Source of the DNA: Streptomyces sp. NBC_01016
GTDB taxonomy: Bacteria > Actinomycetota > Actinomycetes > Streptomycetales > Streptomycetaceae
Direction: 5' to 3'
NCBI RefSeq assembly: GCF_026341035.1
Contig: NZ_JAPEOQ010000001.1
Coordinates: forward strand, 496,001 to 560,000
Length of the DNA: 64,000 bases
In this document: piece by piece, positions 43,956-51,961 of the stretch
Position numbering within the stretch: position 1 is the stretch's first letter
Layout of the letters: every line of letters begins with the position of its first letter
The notes under the pieces: model-generated
Seen by the model: the letters and a program-made list of their open reading frames with translations, nothing else
Database searches by the model: none
Told to the model about the DNA's origin: nothing
Position numbers and translations under genes: made by a program

Positions 43956-44497
43956 GCACCGCCGTGAAGATCCGCGACCCTAAGACGTTCGTTCCCCAGG
44001 ACGTGTGGGCGCGGCAAGTGAAGCTGATCATGCGGGATCCCGAGATCGGCCAGGACAAGGCAGAGCGCATCTTCGGCCAGACGATCGCGTACTTCGTGGC
44101 CGCCGGAGAGAACCCCGACCTCCTCGTGGGCCCGTCCCCCGAGGTGGACCAGGGCGTTCACTCGTTCATGCTCGACACCATCCCGTACCACCAGTTCACC
44201 TACGGGCACTTCGGCCGGTACGTCCACCACGTACCCGAACTCGAAACCGATCTGTGCGTCCAGTGCACCAACGACGGCGGTGGCGAAGGCAAGAATCACG
44301 GCGACGTCGCCTGCGTCAGCGACGACGACAAGGTGAAGGCCGAAGCCGACGGCCGGCCGATGGTCCTGGAGGCCACCGTCGCGGCGATCGAGGCCGCGGG
44401 CTTCGTCATCGACCGCGAGCTTTGGAACATGGGCGTGAAGTGCACACAGTGCCACGCCGGGTGCACCGACTCGCCCAACACGGGCAAGAGCAAGTAG
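43952..44497 (+). CDS. GRDP/DUF1399-like protein with CXXCH motif
   Basis: A 181-aa cytosolic protein. The block DQGVHSFMLDTIPYHQFTYG followed by GRYVHHVPE matches the (D/W)xxWHxFxLxTxxYxxF...GRFxHHxP pattern of glycine-rich-domain (GRDP-like) proteins, although the usual Trp before His is Val here. It has CVQCTNDGGGEG mid-protein and a C-terminal CTQCHAGCTDSP, a heme- or zinc-type CXXCH in a protein without a signal peptide. Followed after 77 bp, including a hairpin, by a methyltransferase. Confidence 0.62.
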   Translation: MSTAVKIRDPKTFVPQDVWARQVKLIMRDPEIGQDKAERIFGQTIAYFVAAGENPDLLVGPSPEVDQGVHSFMLDTIPYHQFTYGHFGRYVHHVPELETDLCVQCTNDGGGEGKNHGDVACVSDDDKVKAEADGRPMVLEATVAAIEAAGFVIDRELWNMGVKCTQCHAGCTDSPNTGKSK

Positions 44498-44516
44498 GCT
44501 ACAAAGACAGAGAGTT

Positions 44517-44549
44517 GGGGCCCACCCCTCTACATTCGGGGCGGGCCCC
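44517..44549 (+). terminator. Hairpin between GRDP-like and methyltransferase genes
   Basis: Arms GGGGCCCACCCC and GGGGCGGGCCCC (one mismatch) around a 9-nt loop. It may terminate part of the transcripts or attenuate methyltransferase expression. Confidence 0.65.
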
Positions 44550-44574
44550 TTCCCCTGTGAGAGGAACCATCTGC

Positions 44575-45204
44575 ATGTCGCTCGCCGAGACCTGGGACCG
44601 CTTCGCCAAGGAGCGCACACTTCGCCGTGCAGTGAACGCACGGGGCCAGTCGACGTGGCTCAACTGGACCCAGTACCCGGACCACGGCCCCGACGAGGGC
44701 GTTCTCGGCACGCCGTTGGCCGGCCTGAAGGTGTTGGAGCTGGGCTCCGGAAACGGCGACAACCTCGCCCACCTGGCCACGCTCGGCGCCACCTGCACGG
44801 GCGTGGACGTCGCCCCAAGCCGCGAGGCCGCCGCACGCGAGCGCTGGGGACACTTGCCCGGCCTGGACTTCCGCACGGCCGAGGCCGTCGACTACCTGAC
44901 CACCGAGGCCGCCACCTTCGATGTGGTGCTGTCCATCTTCGGCGCAGTCTGGTTCGTCGACCCCGACGAGCTACTGCCCCTCGTACGGGCCCGCATGAAC
45001 GACGGCGGTGTCCTCGCGTTCTCCCACCTCCCGGCCGACAGCCAGGAACTCAAGCCGGGCAGGGCCGGCATGCGTCACGACCACACACCCGACGAGTGGA
45101 CCGAGTTCCTGCACCGCCACGGATTCACCGACGTCCGCACCGAGATCATCGAACCGCCGGCGGGCCAGAGCGCGGCAACGATGCTGATCCGGGCAACTGT
45201 GTAG
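44575..45204 (+). CDS. Class I SAM-dependent methyltransferase
   Basis: A 209-aa methyltransferase. Motif I is LKVLELGSGNGDNLAHLA at about residue 48, the acidic ribose-binding residue is in CTGVDVAPS, motif post-I/II is FDVVLSIFGAVWFVDPDEL, and motif III is MNDGGVLAFSHL. Substrate unknown. GAGAGGAAC is placed upstream of ATG 44575. Pairing with a GRDP-like protein and an XRE regulator suggests a small specialised modification pathway. Confidence 0.87.
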   Translation: MSLAETWDRFAKERTLRRAVNARGQSTWLNWTQYPDHGPDEGVLGTPLAGLKVLELGSGNGDNLAHLATLGATCTGVDVAPSREAAARERWGHLPGLDFRTAEAVDYLTTEAATFDVVLSIFGAVWFVDPDELLPLVRARMNDGGVLAFSHLPADSQELKPGRAGMRHDHTPDEWTEFLHRHGFTDVRTEIIEPPAGQSAATMLIRATV

Positions 45205-45294
45205 GCGGCCGCTAGCCCTTCACCTACTCGTCGTGGCATGCGCCACCACTGCGCCCGACGGTGCGCCGTTGCGCAGGCATGAGTGAAGACAAAC

Positions 45295-45337
45295 CAGCAA
45301 GGCCCCGGTCGCTCACCCCGGTCGGGGCTCTTTGCTG
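45295..45337. terminator. Bidirectional terminator hairpin
   Basis: CAGCAA-G-GCCCCG pairs with CGGGGC-TCT-TTGCTG. It lies between the methyltransferase gene and the convergent membrane-protein operon. The rest of 45205-45342 is unremarkable. Confidence 0.6.
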
Positions 45338-45342
45338 TGCGG

Positions 45343-45678
45343 CTACCAGTTCATGTGGCTGGGCACATCGCACGTCGTGGGGCCGGGCGATGGAGGGCAG
45401 TCGCCCAGGCCGAGCCAGACCAGCACCCCGGCGAGCGCCACCACGGCCAGACCGATCACCAGGCCGGTAGGGGTGATCAGGAACCTGCCGACGGGGCCGA
45501 GCTGCCGGTCGCGGGGCACTGTGGCCCGGCGCAGGTTCCAGAGGCCGAAGACGGCGACGGTGGCGACCCCGAAGGCTGCCGACACCCAGCCGTCGCGGAA
45601 GAGGCCCTGGGCGACGTAGGCGATCACGCCGCCGAAGATCAGCGCGTACATGATCCGGACGAGCACCTTATTGATCAT
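45343..45678 (-). CDS. Small membrane protein F of six-gene overlapping cluster
   Basis: A 111-aa protein with three predicted helices: RIMYALIFGGVIAYVAQGLF, GWVSAAFGVATVAVFGLWNL and FLITPTGLVIGLAVVALAGV. The C-terminus has two Cys in CPPSPGPTTC, possibly a disulfide outside the membrane. The last gene of the cluster; it overlaps gene E by 11 bp. No family recognised. Confidence 0.65.
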   Translation of the reverse strand: MINKVLVRIMYALIFGGVIAYVAQGLFRDGWVSAAFGVATVAVFGLWNLRRATVPRDRQLGPVGRFLITPTGLVIGLAVVALAGVLVWLGLGDCPPSPGPTTCDVPSHMNW

Positions 45679-45838
45679 CGTCGTCCCCCTTGTCCACGTA
45701 CCGCTGGAGGGCCATGAACCCGGCGTAGAAGACGCCGAAGGCCAGCGGCGAGCCCCACTGTGGCGACAGGCCGCCGACGATGACCACGGCCATGACGACA
45801 GCCGTAGCGAGGGCGAGGGGGCGCAGGTATCTACTCAT
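45668..45838 (-). CDS. Small membrane protein E of six-gene overlapping cluster
   Basis: A 56-aa protein with two helices (LRPLALATAVVMAVVIVGGL; PLAFGVFYAGFMALQRYV) and an acidic tail (DKGDDDDQ). GAGGGGGG precedes ATG 45838, which overlaps the stop of gene D by 8 bp. Function unknown. Confidence 0.65.
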   Translation of the reverse strand: MSRYLRPLALATAVVMAVVIVGGLSPQWGSPLAFGVFYAGFMALQRYVDKGDDDDQ

Positions 45839-46031
45839 CGTCCCCCCTCTTGTCGGAGTGACGGCGCCGCCAGAGGCCGAAGCCGAGGGCGTCGAGCAGG
45901 GCCTTGACGACGAGATACAGCGCCCCACCGCCGAGCGTGAGACCCCAGCCGCCGCCAATGACGATGCCGACCGCGCCGACGACGACGGCGAGGACGACCG
46001 GCACCGCGAACTCCAGGACGGGCGGCTTCAT
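45831..46031 (-). CDS. Small membrane protein D of six-gene overlapping cluster
   Basis: A 66-aa protein with two helices (EFAVPVVLAVVVGAVGIVIG; LTLGGGALYLVVKALLDALG) and a short basic-then-acidic tail (WRRRHSDKRGDDE). Its ATG overlaps gene C's stop as ATGA. The acidic end resembles that of gene E, so the two could be paralogues. Confidence 0.65.
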   Translation of the reverse strand: MKPPVLEFAVPVVLAVVVGAVGIVIGGGWGLTLGGGALYLVVKALLDALGFGLWRRRHSDKRGDDE

Positions 46032-46264
46032 CGGCGGAAACCTTCCGGCTGGGCGGCCTTGACGCGACGGCAGAACAACTCGAAGGGCACGGCGGCCACG
46101 ACGGAGCCGCCGAGTACCCACCAAGCCTGGGGCGTGAAACCCTGTGCGATGCCGATGGTGCCGAGGACGAACCCGGCGCCCGCGAAGATGTGGGCCTTGC
46201 GGCGGGCGTGCTGGAAGCGGACCCACACCTCGACATTCATGGGCTGGGGCTTGATCAGCGGCAT
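46028..46264 (-). CDS. Small membrane protein C of six-gene overlapping cluster
   Basis: A 78-aa protein. A basic, helical N-terminus (NVEVWVRFQHARRKAHIF) is followed by two helices (GAGFVLGTIGIAQGF; WWVLGGSVVAAVPFELFC) and a basic tail (RRVKAAQPEGFRR). GAGGTGAAG lies before ATG 46264. Overlaps gene B by 10 bp. Confidence 0.65.
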   Translation of the reverse strand: MPLIKPQPMNVEVWVRFQHARRKAHIFAGAGFVLGTIGIAQGFTPQAWWVLGGSVVAAVPFELFCRRVKAAQPEGFRR

Positions 46265-46509
46265 CGGCGCTTCACCTCGTCGCGCATGAGGCGGTCGAAG
46301 TGCGTCAGCCAGGCCCGGCGCAGGTCGCGGCGCTTGCGGCGCTTGCGGCGCTTCACGCGGATTTCCCGGCACCAGGCGCTGATGCCGAAGAGGCCGAGGA
46401 CCAGGCAGAACACGCGGGCCCAGCCGGTGTACGTGGTGACGAGGTCGATGGTGGACAGGGTCCCCCCGGCGAGGGCGATGACCTCCCACTTGTCTTCGCG
46501 CAGGTTCAC
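46255..46509 (-). CDS. Small membrane protein B of six-gene overlapping cluster
   Basis: An 84-aa protein with two helices (VIALAGGTLSTIDLVTTYTG; ARVFCLVLGLFGISAWC) and a strikingly basic C-terminus (REIRVKRRKRRKRRDLRR), suggesting contact with acidic lipids or nucleic acid on the cytosolic side. GTG start with GGGGGAG upstream; a 4-bp overlap (GTGA) with gene A. Confidence 0.65.
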   Translation of the reverse strand: MNLREDKWEVIALAGGTLSTIDLVTTYTGWARVFCLVLGLFGISAWCREIRVKRRKRRKRRDLRRAWLTHFDRLMRDEVKRRCR

Positions 46510-46856
46510 TTGCGCTGCTCCCCCGCCTTGAGCGCCGAGCGGAGCAGGAAGACGCCGAGGACGCACCAGGCGGCGGGTGCGACGCCTGCCCACCACGGCC
46601 ACCCGAAGGCGAAGATCCCGATCACGCCGAGAATCTCCAAGAGGGCGGACGAGCAGACCGTTAGGAGTGCCGCGCCCTTGCGTATCGCGATGTTCTCGGG
46701 GCGGTTCGCGGGGGACCCATTGCGGATTCGCTGGATGACGCCGTAGATGATCAACCCGGCGAAGATGGCCCCGGCGATCGGCAGCTCCAGCCAGTCGGGC
46801 AGCAGCTCGCCTATGAGTCTCCCGGCACCTGTGCCGCTGTATGCCAGGTGGGCCAC
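46506..46856 (-). CDS. Small membrane protein A, first of six-gene overlapping cluster
   Basis: A 116-aa protein with three helices (LPIAGAIFAGLIIYGVIQRI; LLTVCSSALLEILGVIGIFA; WWAGVAPAAWCVLGVFLL) and a polar loop containing NGSPANRPENIAIRKG. GTG start 46856 with CGGAGC upstream. It leads a chain A-B-C-D-E-F in which every junction overlaps by 4-11 bp. Plasmid Spd proteins and holins have similar properties, but no homology is claimed. Confidence 0.65.
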   Translation of the reverse strand: MAHLAYSGTGAGRLIGELLPDWLELPIAGAIFAGLIIYGVIQRIRNGSPANRPENIAIRKGAALLTVCSSALLEILGVIGIFAFGWPWWAGVAPAAWCVLGVFLLRSALKAGEQRK

Positions 46857-47139
46857 TGTGTTGCTCCGCTCGAAATAGCCCCCCGGCTGTCGATGTGTCC
46901 GGGGGACGCTAGGCGGCGGGCCAGGCGCGATGGAAATTGATCACGGGGATTCGTTACGGGTCTCACACAGGCTGGACGAGGTCAGCGCGCGGCCGGTGAG
47001 GCGGGCCGCAAGGCTGATGCCATGGTGACGTCCGAGAGACCGATAGTGATCTACCCGCCTGACGCTCGACGAGGTGTCGACGGGCCGGACATGTAGCGGC
47101 AGGATTTGCTTCCTTGCCGTCCGACTACGCCGCCCTTAG
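46857..47139. other. Promoter-side gap before the membrane-protein cluster
   Basis: Contains a CCCCCGG...CCGGGGG hairpin near 46880-46905, within about 50 bp of gene A. No gene or clear promoter motif was found in the rest. Confidence 0.4.
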
Positions 47140-47787
47140 TCACTCGGCCCGTCGAGCGCCGAAGGAGACTGGGCTCACGGGCCCGGTCTCCAGATGCGCG
47201 GCAATGCGCGTGACCGTCCGTGCGTTGTCCTCGAACAGGTGCGCCTGCATGCCCGCCGTCCGGGCCGCCTCGACGTTGACTGGGACATCGTCGATGAACA
47301 GGCAGTTCTCCGGTCGCACAGCCAAGGCGGCGCACGCGGCATCGAACGCGCGCTGGTCGGGCTTCTCGATGCCGAGCTCATGCGAGTAGACGATCTGCTC
47401 CACCAGTTCGTCGAAGTGGTACAGCGTCGTCTCGCGCTCGCGGGCGCCGACAAAGCTGTTGCTCAGGATGCCCAGCCTGCAGGTTCCCCGCAGCCCTCGT
47501 ACGTAGTCGATGAGCTCCTCGTTCGGCGTCCCCAGGTACTCCGCCCAGAGATCCGCCATGAAGGCTTCGGCCAGGGAGCCATCGAGGCCCAAGCGGGTCG
47601 ATACCTGCTCCTGTACCTCTCGCTCACTGATGCTCCCGACGCTCCCGGCCCGCCATACGTCGTGCATCCGCTCGTCGACGGTGCCCAGTGGCAGGTCCAG
47701 CCGCTCTTCCCACCGTCGCACCCACCCGGTTTCCGGCGTGATCTCCAGAACGCCGCCGATATCGAGGATGACGCAAGAAATGGTCAC
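47140..47787 (-). CDS. HAD-IA family hydrolase
   Basis: Haloacid-dehalogenase-like hydrolase of 215 aa. Motif I CVILDIGGVLEI (the second Asp position is Gly, as in epoxide-hydrolase N-terminal-like members), motif II GILSNSFVGAR, motif III lysine in GIEKPDQRAF, motif IV NCLFIDDVPVNVEAA. The Asp-to-Gly change at the acid/base position argues for a reaction other than standard phosphate hydrolysis. Tightly followed by a GNAT gene upstream in the reading direction, 16 bp apart. Confidence 0.85.
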   Translation of the reverse strand: MTISCVILDIGGVLEITPETGWVRRWEERLDLPLGTVDERMHDVWRAGSVGSISEREVQEQVSTRLGLDGSLAEAFMADLWAEYLGTPNEELIDYVRGLRGTCRLGILSNSFVGARERETTLYHFDELVEQIVYSHELGIEKPDQRAFDAACAALAVRPENCLFIDDVPVNVEAARTAGMQAHLFEDNARTVTRIAAHLETGPVSPVSFGARRAE

Positions 47788-47803
47788 TCAAGTTCTCCTC
47801 TGG

Positions 47804-48286
47804 CTAGAGCTGCCGGAAGTAGACAGCTACCGGGTTCTGGATGCAACCGAGTTGCTCGTAGAGAGCCCTGGCGGGTGCGTGGAAGGAGTCTCCTCCCGTG
47901 CCGATTTCGACGATCTCCGCTCCGCGCAGGCGCATCTGCTCGAAGGCGTGCTCGCACAGGGCCGTACCCACGGCGTGGCGGCGGTGCTCGGACGAGACCG
48001 CGAGGATCACGACTTCGCCGTGTCTGCGGTCCGGGTCGACGGCCCACGCCACGTAGCCGGCGATCACGCCTGCCACCTCGGCGACGGCGACGTAGGAGTG
48101 GCGCTCGGGGGCGTGGAGTTTCGCGATCTGTCGTCGGTAGTCGTCGCGCCAATTGCCGTGCTGGACCGTGAAGATGACCTCGCCCATCGAGGGGCGGAAG
48201 ACCTCCTCGAAGAACGGCCGGAACGTCTCGATGGTCAGGTCGGTGAGTGGAGCCACGTCGTCGTGGGCGAATGCGCGGATACGCAT
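47804..48286 (-). CDS. GNAT-family N-acetyltransferase
   Basis: A 160-aa acetyltransferase. The acetyl-CoA core is VVILAVSSEHRRHAVGTALC, followed by the usual EIGTGGDSFHAPARALYEQLGC. It begins RIRAFAHDDVAPLTDLTIET. It starts at ATG 48286 and ends 16 bp before the HAD-IA gene start, so the pair is probably cotranscribed. Substrate unknown. Confidence 0.87.
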   Translation of the reverse strand: MRIRAFAHDDVAPLTDLTIETFRPFFEEVFRPSMGEVIFTVQHGNWRDDYRRQIAKLHAPERHSYVAVAEVAGVIAGYVAWAVDPDRRHGEVVILAVSSEHRRHAVGTALCEHAFEQMRLRGAEIVEIGTGGDSFHAPARALYEQLGCIQNPVAVYFRQL

Positions 48287-48484
48287 CGAAGGGTGCCTTT
48301 CGGGCTGAGGGCTGAGGGCTTGGGACCCAGGGGAAACTGGGCATGGGTCGGCCCGCTCCCGCCCCGAACGAGGGGCGGCGAGTCGGGGCCCTCAGACCCG
48401 CGTGCGCCAAGCGGCAAAGCACTCCATGGACCGGATCGTAGTGCCGACGAGTGCTTGTGTAGATCGTCCCCCTGTTGAGGTTGA

Positions 48485-48514
48485 GGGCGGCCCTCCACGA
48501 AAAGCGGGCCGCCC
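48485..48514 (-). terminator. Hairpin terminator after the CelD-like gene
   Basis: Perfect 9-bp arms GGGCGGCCC and GGGCCGCCC, just past the stop of the acyltransferase gene. No gene is seen in 48287-48484. Confidence 0.75.
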
Positions 48515-48520
48515 CGACGG

Positions 48521-49609
48521 CTACGGCCGCTGCCGTTGCCGCATCGATCCCACCGTCCGCAGCACACGGTCCGCCCGCTCCCGCAGCTCCGGATGCGCGA
48601 GCACCGTGTTGCGCAGGCCGCGGACCGGGCGGCGCCAGAGGCGGTGGGCGGCTGCGGCGGGGTGGGGGCGGGTCGCGAAGCCCTCGGCCACGCGGAGTTC
48701 GCGGGTCTTGAGCCAGTCCTTGTACTCCTTCTCGCCGCGACCCCAGTCCATGAGGCGGATGCCCTCGCGGCCCGCGGCCTCGACCATCCGCAGGTGCATG
48801 AGGAGGCCCGGGGAGTAGTAGCTGAACTCCGGGTCGTATGCGGTGAACCAGGCCGCGAAGACCGTCTTCGACGTCGGGCCGAAGTGGGCTGCGACCGGGC
48901 GGTCGCCCGCGTAGATGACCGAGAGGACTCCCGTGAAGTGGTCCTCTCGGACCTGGAAGAGATGGTCCGTCAGGTGCACGATCCACGGGCGGGCGAAGCG
49001 GTCCATGCGGCCGGTGCGGCGGTACTGGGCCGACTTCCAGCGCATCAGCTGGTGCAGGACCTTGGGGTCGCGCTCGTCGTAGACGAAGCGCATCTCCCCC
49101 ACGTTGCGGGTCAGGCGGCGCTCCTTCTTGAGCGTCGTCTTGGCCTGACCGGGGTACGTCGCCCTCAGCCACTCCTCGTACGTCTCATGGCTGCCGTCCT
49201 TCAGGTCGAGGACGGGTGAGGCGAACGTTCCGGTGACGTAGCGGCCGAAGGGTCTCTGTTCCTCGACGAGGTGGTCGAACTCGAACACCGACAGGCCGCA
49301 GGCGCGCAGGAGTTGGCGGGTGTCCCAGGTGACTCCTGGCCGGTGCACCAAGGCCTGGCAGTCGGACAGGCCCATGCCGATGGCGCGGCCGATGCCCGCG
49401 GGCCCCTTCTCGTACGGGAAGAATCCGACGGGTTCGGCCCCCTCCCGCAGCACCGCCACGTGCGCGCGACCCTTGAACCTGGCGACCCCCTCCGCGAACT
49501 CCGGTGCCAGGAACGGGTTTTGGAAGTCCGGAGACTGCTCCATCGTTTCGTGCCAGGCGGAACGCAAGGACGCGCTGAGCTCATCGGCTCTGTACGTCGT
49601 GATGTTCAA
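48521..49609 (-). CDS. CelD/BcsL-like GNAT acyltransferase
   Basis: A 362-aa protein of the BioF2-type (Acetyltransf_6) group, a tandem GNAT fold. It has an N-terminal lobe with FKGRAHVAVLREGAEPVGFF and a C-terminal lobe with GVLSVIYAGDRPVAAHFGPT and MDWGRGEKEYKDWLKT. Related proteins occur in polysaccharide and cellulose operons, though no such genes adjoin here. The C-terminal 60 residues are Arg-rich. Substrate unknown. Confidence 0.83.
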   Translation of the reverse strand: MNITTYRADELSASLRSAWHETMEQSPDFQNPFLAPEFAEGVARFKGRAHVAVLREGAEPVGFFPYEKGPAGIGRAIGMGLSDCQALVHRPGVTWDTRQLLRACGLSVFEFDHLVEEQRPFGRYVTGTFASPVLDLKDGSHETYEEWLRATYPGQAKTTLKKERRLTRNVGEMRFVYDERDPKVLHQLMRWKSAQYRRTGRMDRFARPWIVHLTDHLFQVREDHFTGVLSVIYAGDRPVAAHFGPTSKTVFAAWFTAYDPEFSYYSPGLLMHLRMVEAAGREGIRLMDWGRGEKEYKDWLKTRELRVAEGFATRPHPAAAAHRLWRRPVRGLRNTVLAHPELRERADRVLRTVGSMRQRQRP

Positions 49610-49803
49610 CGTCGGTTCGACCGCCCTTCACCGCGGGTGCATGGGCCGGCGCTCGGACCGGTAACCGGACAGGTGCGTTGATACGCGAGCATGCTGCTCA
49701 TGGGCCCCCCTCTTCCCCCCATGGGGCTCAAAGGTCGCGAAACAGTACGCACGCTGTCAAGAGCCCATCGGGGCAAGTAGAGCACTCAACGCATGGATTT
49801 GGT

Positions 49804-50394
49804 CTACGAGTTGACACAGGCGTTGATACGGGCGTGGACGTGCATGTCGTGCCAGCCGTCCGTGTGCAGCGCCGAGCTGCGGCGCGTGCCCTCCAGCGGG
49901 TAGTCGGCCTTGAGCGCCACCTTGCACGAGGGCTCGTTGCGGGTGGAGTGCAGGAGGTCGATGCGGTGGAAGCCGACATCGAGGGCCCAGTCGGTCATCG
50001 CCGCCAGCGCCCTGGGGGCCACGCCCAGGCCGCGGGCGGCCGGCAGCACCCAGTAGCCGACCTCGGCGACGCCCTCCATGAGGTTCATCTGGCGCAGCGC
50101 CATCCTGCCGAGCGGCGCCCCGTCGGCCGCCCCGGCCACGAACCACTGGGCGGCCGTCTCCTCCCGCCATCCCTCGTGCGTCGACGTCACCCAGTCGCGG
50201 GCCTCGTCCACGGACTCCATGCCGCGGATGTGCCAGTAGCGCAGGGCCGGGTCCTGGAAGGCGTCGTGGATCGCGGGGGCGTCGGTGAACTCGGGTGTGC
50301 GGAGGACGAGTTCACCGTCCGTCGAGTGGAGGGTCGGTTGTGGGCCCGACGCCAGGGTGCCGGGCTTGATGATGTGCGGGATGTCGATCGGCAT
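49804..50394 (-). CDS. RimJ/RimL-like GNAT acetyltransferase
   Basis: A 196-aa acetyltransferase of the ribosomal-protein-acetylase type. Signature: EVGYWVLPAARGLGVAPRAL (acetyl-CoA binding), then HRIDLLHSTRNEPSCKVALK. It begins PIDIPHIIKPGTLASGP. I use ATG 50394; ATGs at 50403 and 50406 are also in frame and none has a good ribosome binding site. Ends 194 bp from the CelD-like gene. Target unknown. Confidence 0.85.
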   Translation of the reverse strand: MPIDIPHIIKPGTLASGPQPTLHSTDGELVLRTPEFTDAPAIHDAFQDPALRYWHIRGMESVDEARDWVTSTHEGWREETAAQWFVAGAADGAPLGRMALRQMNLMEGVAEVGYWVLPAARGLGVAPRALAAMTDWALDVGFHRIDLLHSTRNEPSCKVALKADYPLEGTRRSSALHTDGWHDMHVHARINACVNS

Positions 50395-50444
50395 GATCCG
50401 CATCATGGCCGGATGCGGTCGCGGCGCGCATCCGGATAACGCCT

Positions 50445-50493
50445 CGGGGCTCCGCCCCGGACCCCGCTCCTCAATCGCCGGAGGGGCTGAAAT
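50445..50493. repeat. Dispersed SPxGD-tail repeat, copy 6
   Basis: CGGGGCTCCGCCCCGG, ACCCCGCTCC, TCAATCGCCGGAGGGGCTGA. On the minus strand it supplies the SPSGD-stop end of the MHS transporter. Confidence 0.8.
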
Positions 50494-51826
50494 TGCGGAC
50501 CGGCGCCGTCTCCGGGAGGCGCCATATGCACAGCGCGCTCGCGAGGCCCGCCAGCGCCATGTACCCGGCCAGGTACCAGGGGCGGTCGCCACCCGCGTCG
50601 ACGAGAAGCGTCGCCACGAAGGGCGAAGTCCCCGCGAAGATAACGCCGTTGATCTCGCGGACGAAGACCAGACCGCTGTAGCGGACCTCGGTCGGCAGCG
50701 ACTCCGCGTAGAACGTGCCGGTGACCGCGAAGATCGAGTTCAGCATCAGCGCGAAGGCGACGGTGATCGCCAGGTAGATCAGCCACGGCTCGCGCGTGTC
50801 CACCAGCCAGAAGAAGGGGTACGCGAAGAGCGTGATGGCCACCGCGCCGCCGATCATCACCGGCTTGCGCCCGACCCGGTCGGAGAGCGCGCCCGCCAGG
50901 GGGATCGTGAGGATCGAGACCGCCGAGGCGATCGTGATGCCGAGGACGGAGGTGCCGGAGGAGAGGCCCAGCTGGTTGGTGAGGTAGCTGGGCAGATAGC
51001 CCTGGATCGCGTACGAGGCGATGGCGGTGGCGCAGCCGGAGCCGATGAGCAGGGCGATCGCCTTGGGGCGGGTCTTGATCGCGGCCAGGACCGGGAGCTT
51101 TTCGCGCTTTCCGCTGTCGCGGGCCTGCTCGAACTGCTCGGTCTCGGGCGCGGCGTTGCGGATCAGCAGGGCGATCACGACCACGAAGGCGCTGGCCAGG
51201 AACGGGATGCGCCAGCCCCAGCTCAGGAAGTCGTCCTCGGGCAGCGTCGAGACGGCGGCCACCGCGCCGGAGGCGATGACGACGCCGATGAACTCGCCCG
51301 CGCCGGGCAGCGAACCGTAGAACCCGCGCTTGCCCTCCTCGGCCGCCTCCGTCGACATGACGTACGCGCCGCCGAGCTCGGCGCCGACGCCGAAGCCCTG
51401 CATCATCCGGCAGAGCACGAGGAGGATCGGGGCCCAGATGCCGATCGCGTGGTACGTCGGCAGGAAGCCGATGGCGAGAGTGCCGACGCCCATCAGGATC
51501 ACGGTGAGGATCAGCACCGGTCGGCGGCCGATGCGGTCGCCGAGGTGGGCCAGGACCAGGCCGCCGATGGGGCGCACGGCGAAGCCGAGCCCGAAGGTCG
51601 CGAACGAGGCGAGGGTCGCCGCGAACGGCGAGACGTCCGGGAAGAAGACCTTGTTGAAGACGAGCGCGGCCGACGCGCCGAAGAGGAAGAAGTCGTACCA
51701 CTCGAGGATCGACCCGACGACGCTCGCGGCGGCTGTGCGGCGCTGGCGGGTGCGCGCGCTCATCACCTTCGCGTCTCTCGGAGCGGACGGCTCCTTGTGG
51801 GTGGATGTGCTCGTCGTCGGGCTCAT
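50471..51826 (-). CDS. MHS-family MFS transporter, probable D-galactonate/sugar-acid uptake
   Basis: Metabolite:proton symporter of 451 aa with 12 helices. Motifs: SILEWYDFFLFGASAALVFN at TM1, LGDRIGRRPVLI between TM2 and TM3, GVGAELGGAYVMSTEAA after TM4 and LSDRVGRKPVM between TM8 and TM9, all typical of the MHS subfamily. Divergent from the D-galactonate genes with an IclR-type palindrome between them, so sugar-acid uptake is plausible but inferred from context. The C-terminus NFSPSGD lies in a dispersed repeat. Confidence 0.85.
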   Translation of the reverse strand: MSPTTSTSTHKEPSAPRDAKVMSARTRQRRTAAASVVGSILEWYDFFLFGASAALVFNKVFFPDVSPFAATLASFATFGLGFAVRPIGGLVLAHLGDRIGRRPVLILTVILMGVGTLAIGFLPTYHAIGIWAPILLVLCRMMQGFGVGAELGGAYVMSTEAAEEGKRGFYGSLPGAGEFIGVVIASGAVAAVSTLPEDDFLSWGWRIPFLASAFVVVIALLIRNAAPETEQFEQARDSGKREKLPVLAAIKTRPKAIALLIGSGCATAIASYAIQGYLPSYLTNQLGLSSGTSVLGITIASAVSILTIPLAGALSDRVGRKPVMIGGAVAITLFAYPFFWLVDTREPWLIYLAITVAFALMLNSIFAVTGTFYAESLPTEVRYSGLVFVREINGVIFAGTSPFVATLLVDAGGDRPWYLAGYMALAGLASALCIWRLPETAPVRNFSPSGD

Positions 51827-51867
51827 CTCACTCTCTTTCCGGGCTCGGTGGGCCGACTGACGACCCG

Positions 51868-51898
51868 ATGTTGCAACATATGCACGCCTGTTGCGTGA
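51868..51898. promoter_or_regulatory. Candidate IclR-family operator
   Basis: ATGTTGCAACAT (51868-51879) is a perfect 12-bp palindrome. TGTTGCGTGA follows at 51889, exactly 20 bp from the first TGTTGCAACA. It is located between the divergent transporter and kinase genes. Confidence 0.55.
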
Positions 51899-51961
51899 AG
51901 GCTGCTAATGTTCTTCATGGGCCCATCGGGATGTCAATGGGATGTCATTGGAGGACGGCGA

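Noticed and set aside
42060..48500. A further att copy indicating tandem elements
   Set aside because: I searched for the T-arm core TTCGAATCCTGCC and found no third copy in this range.
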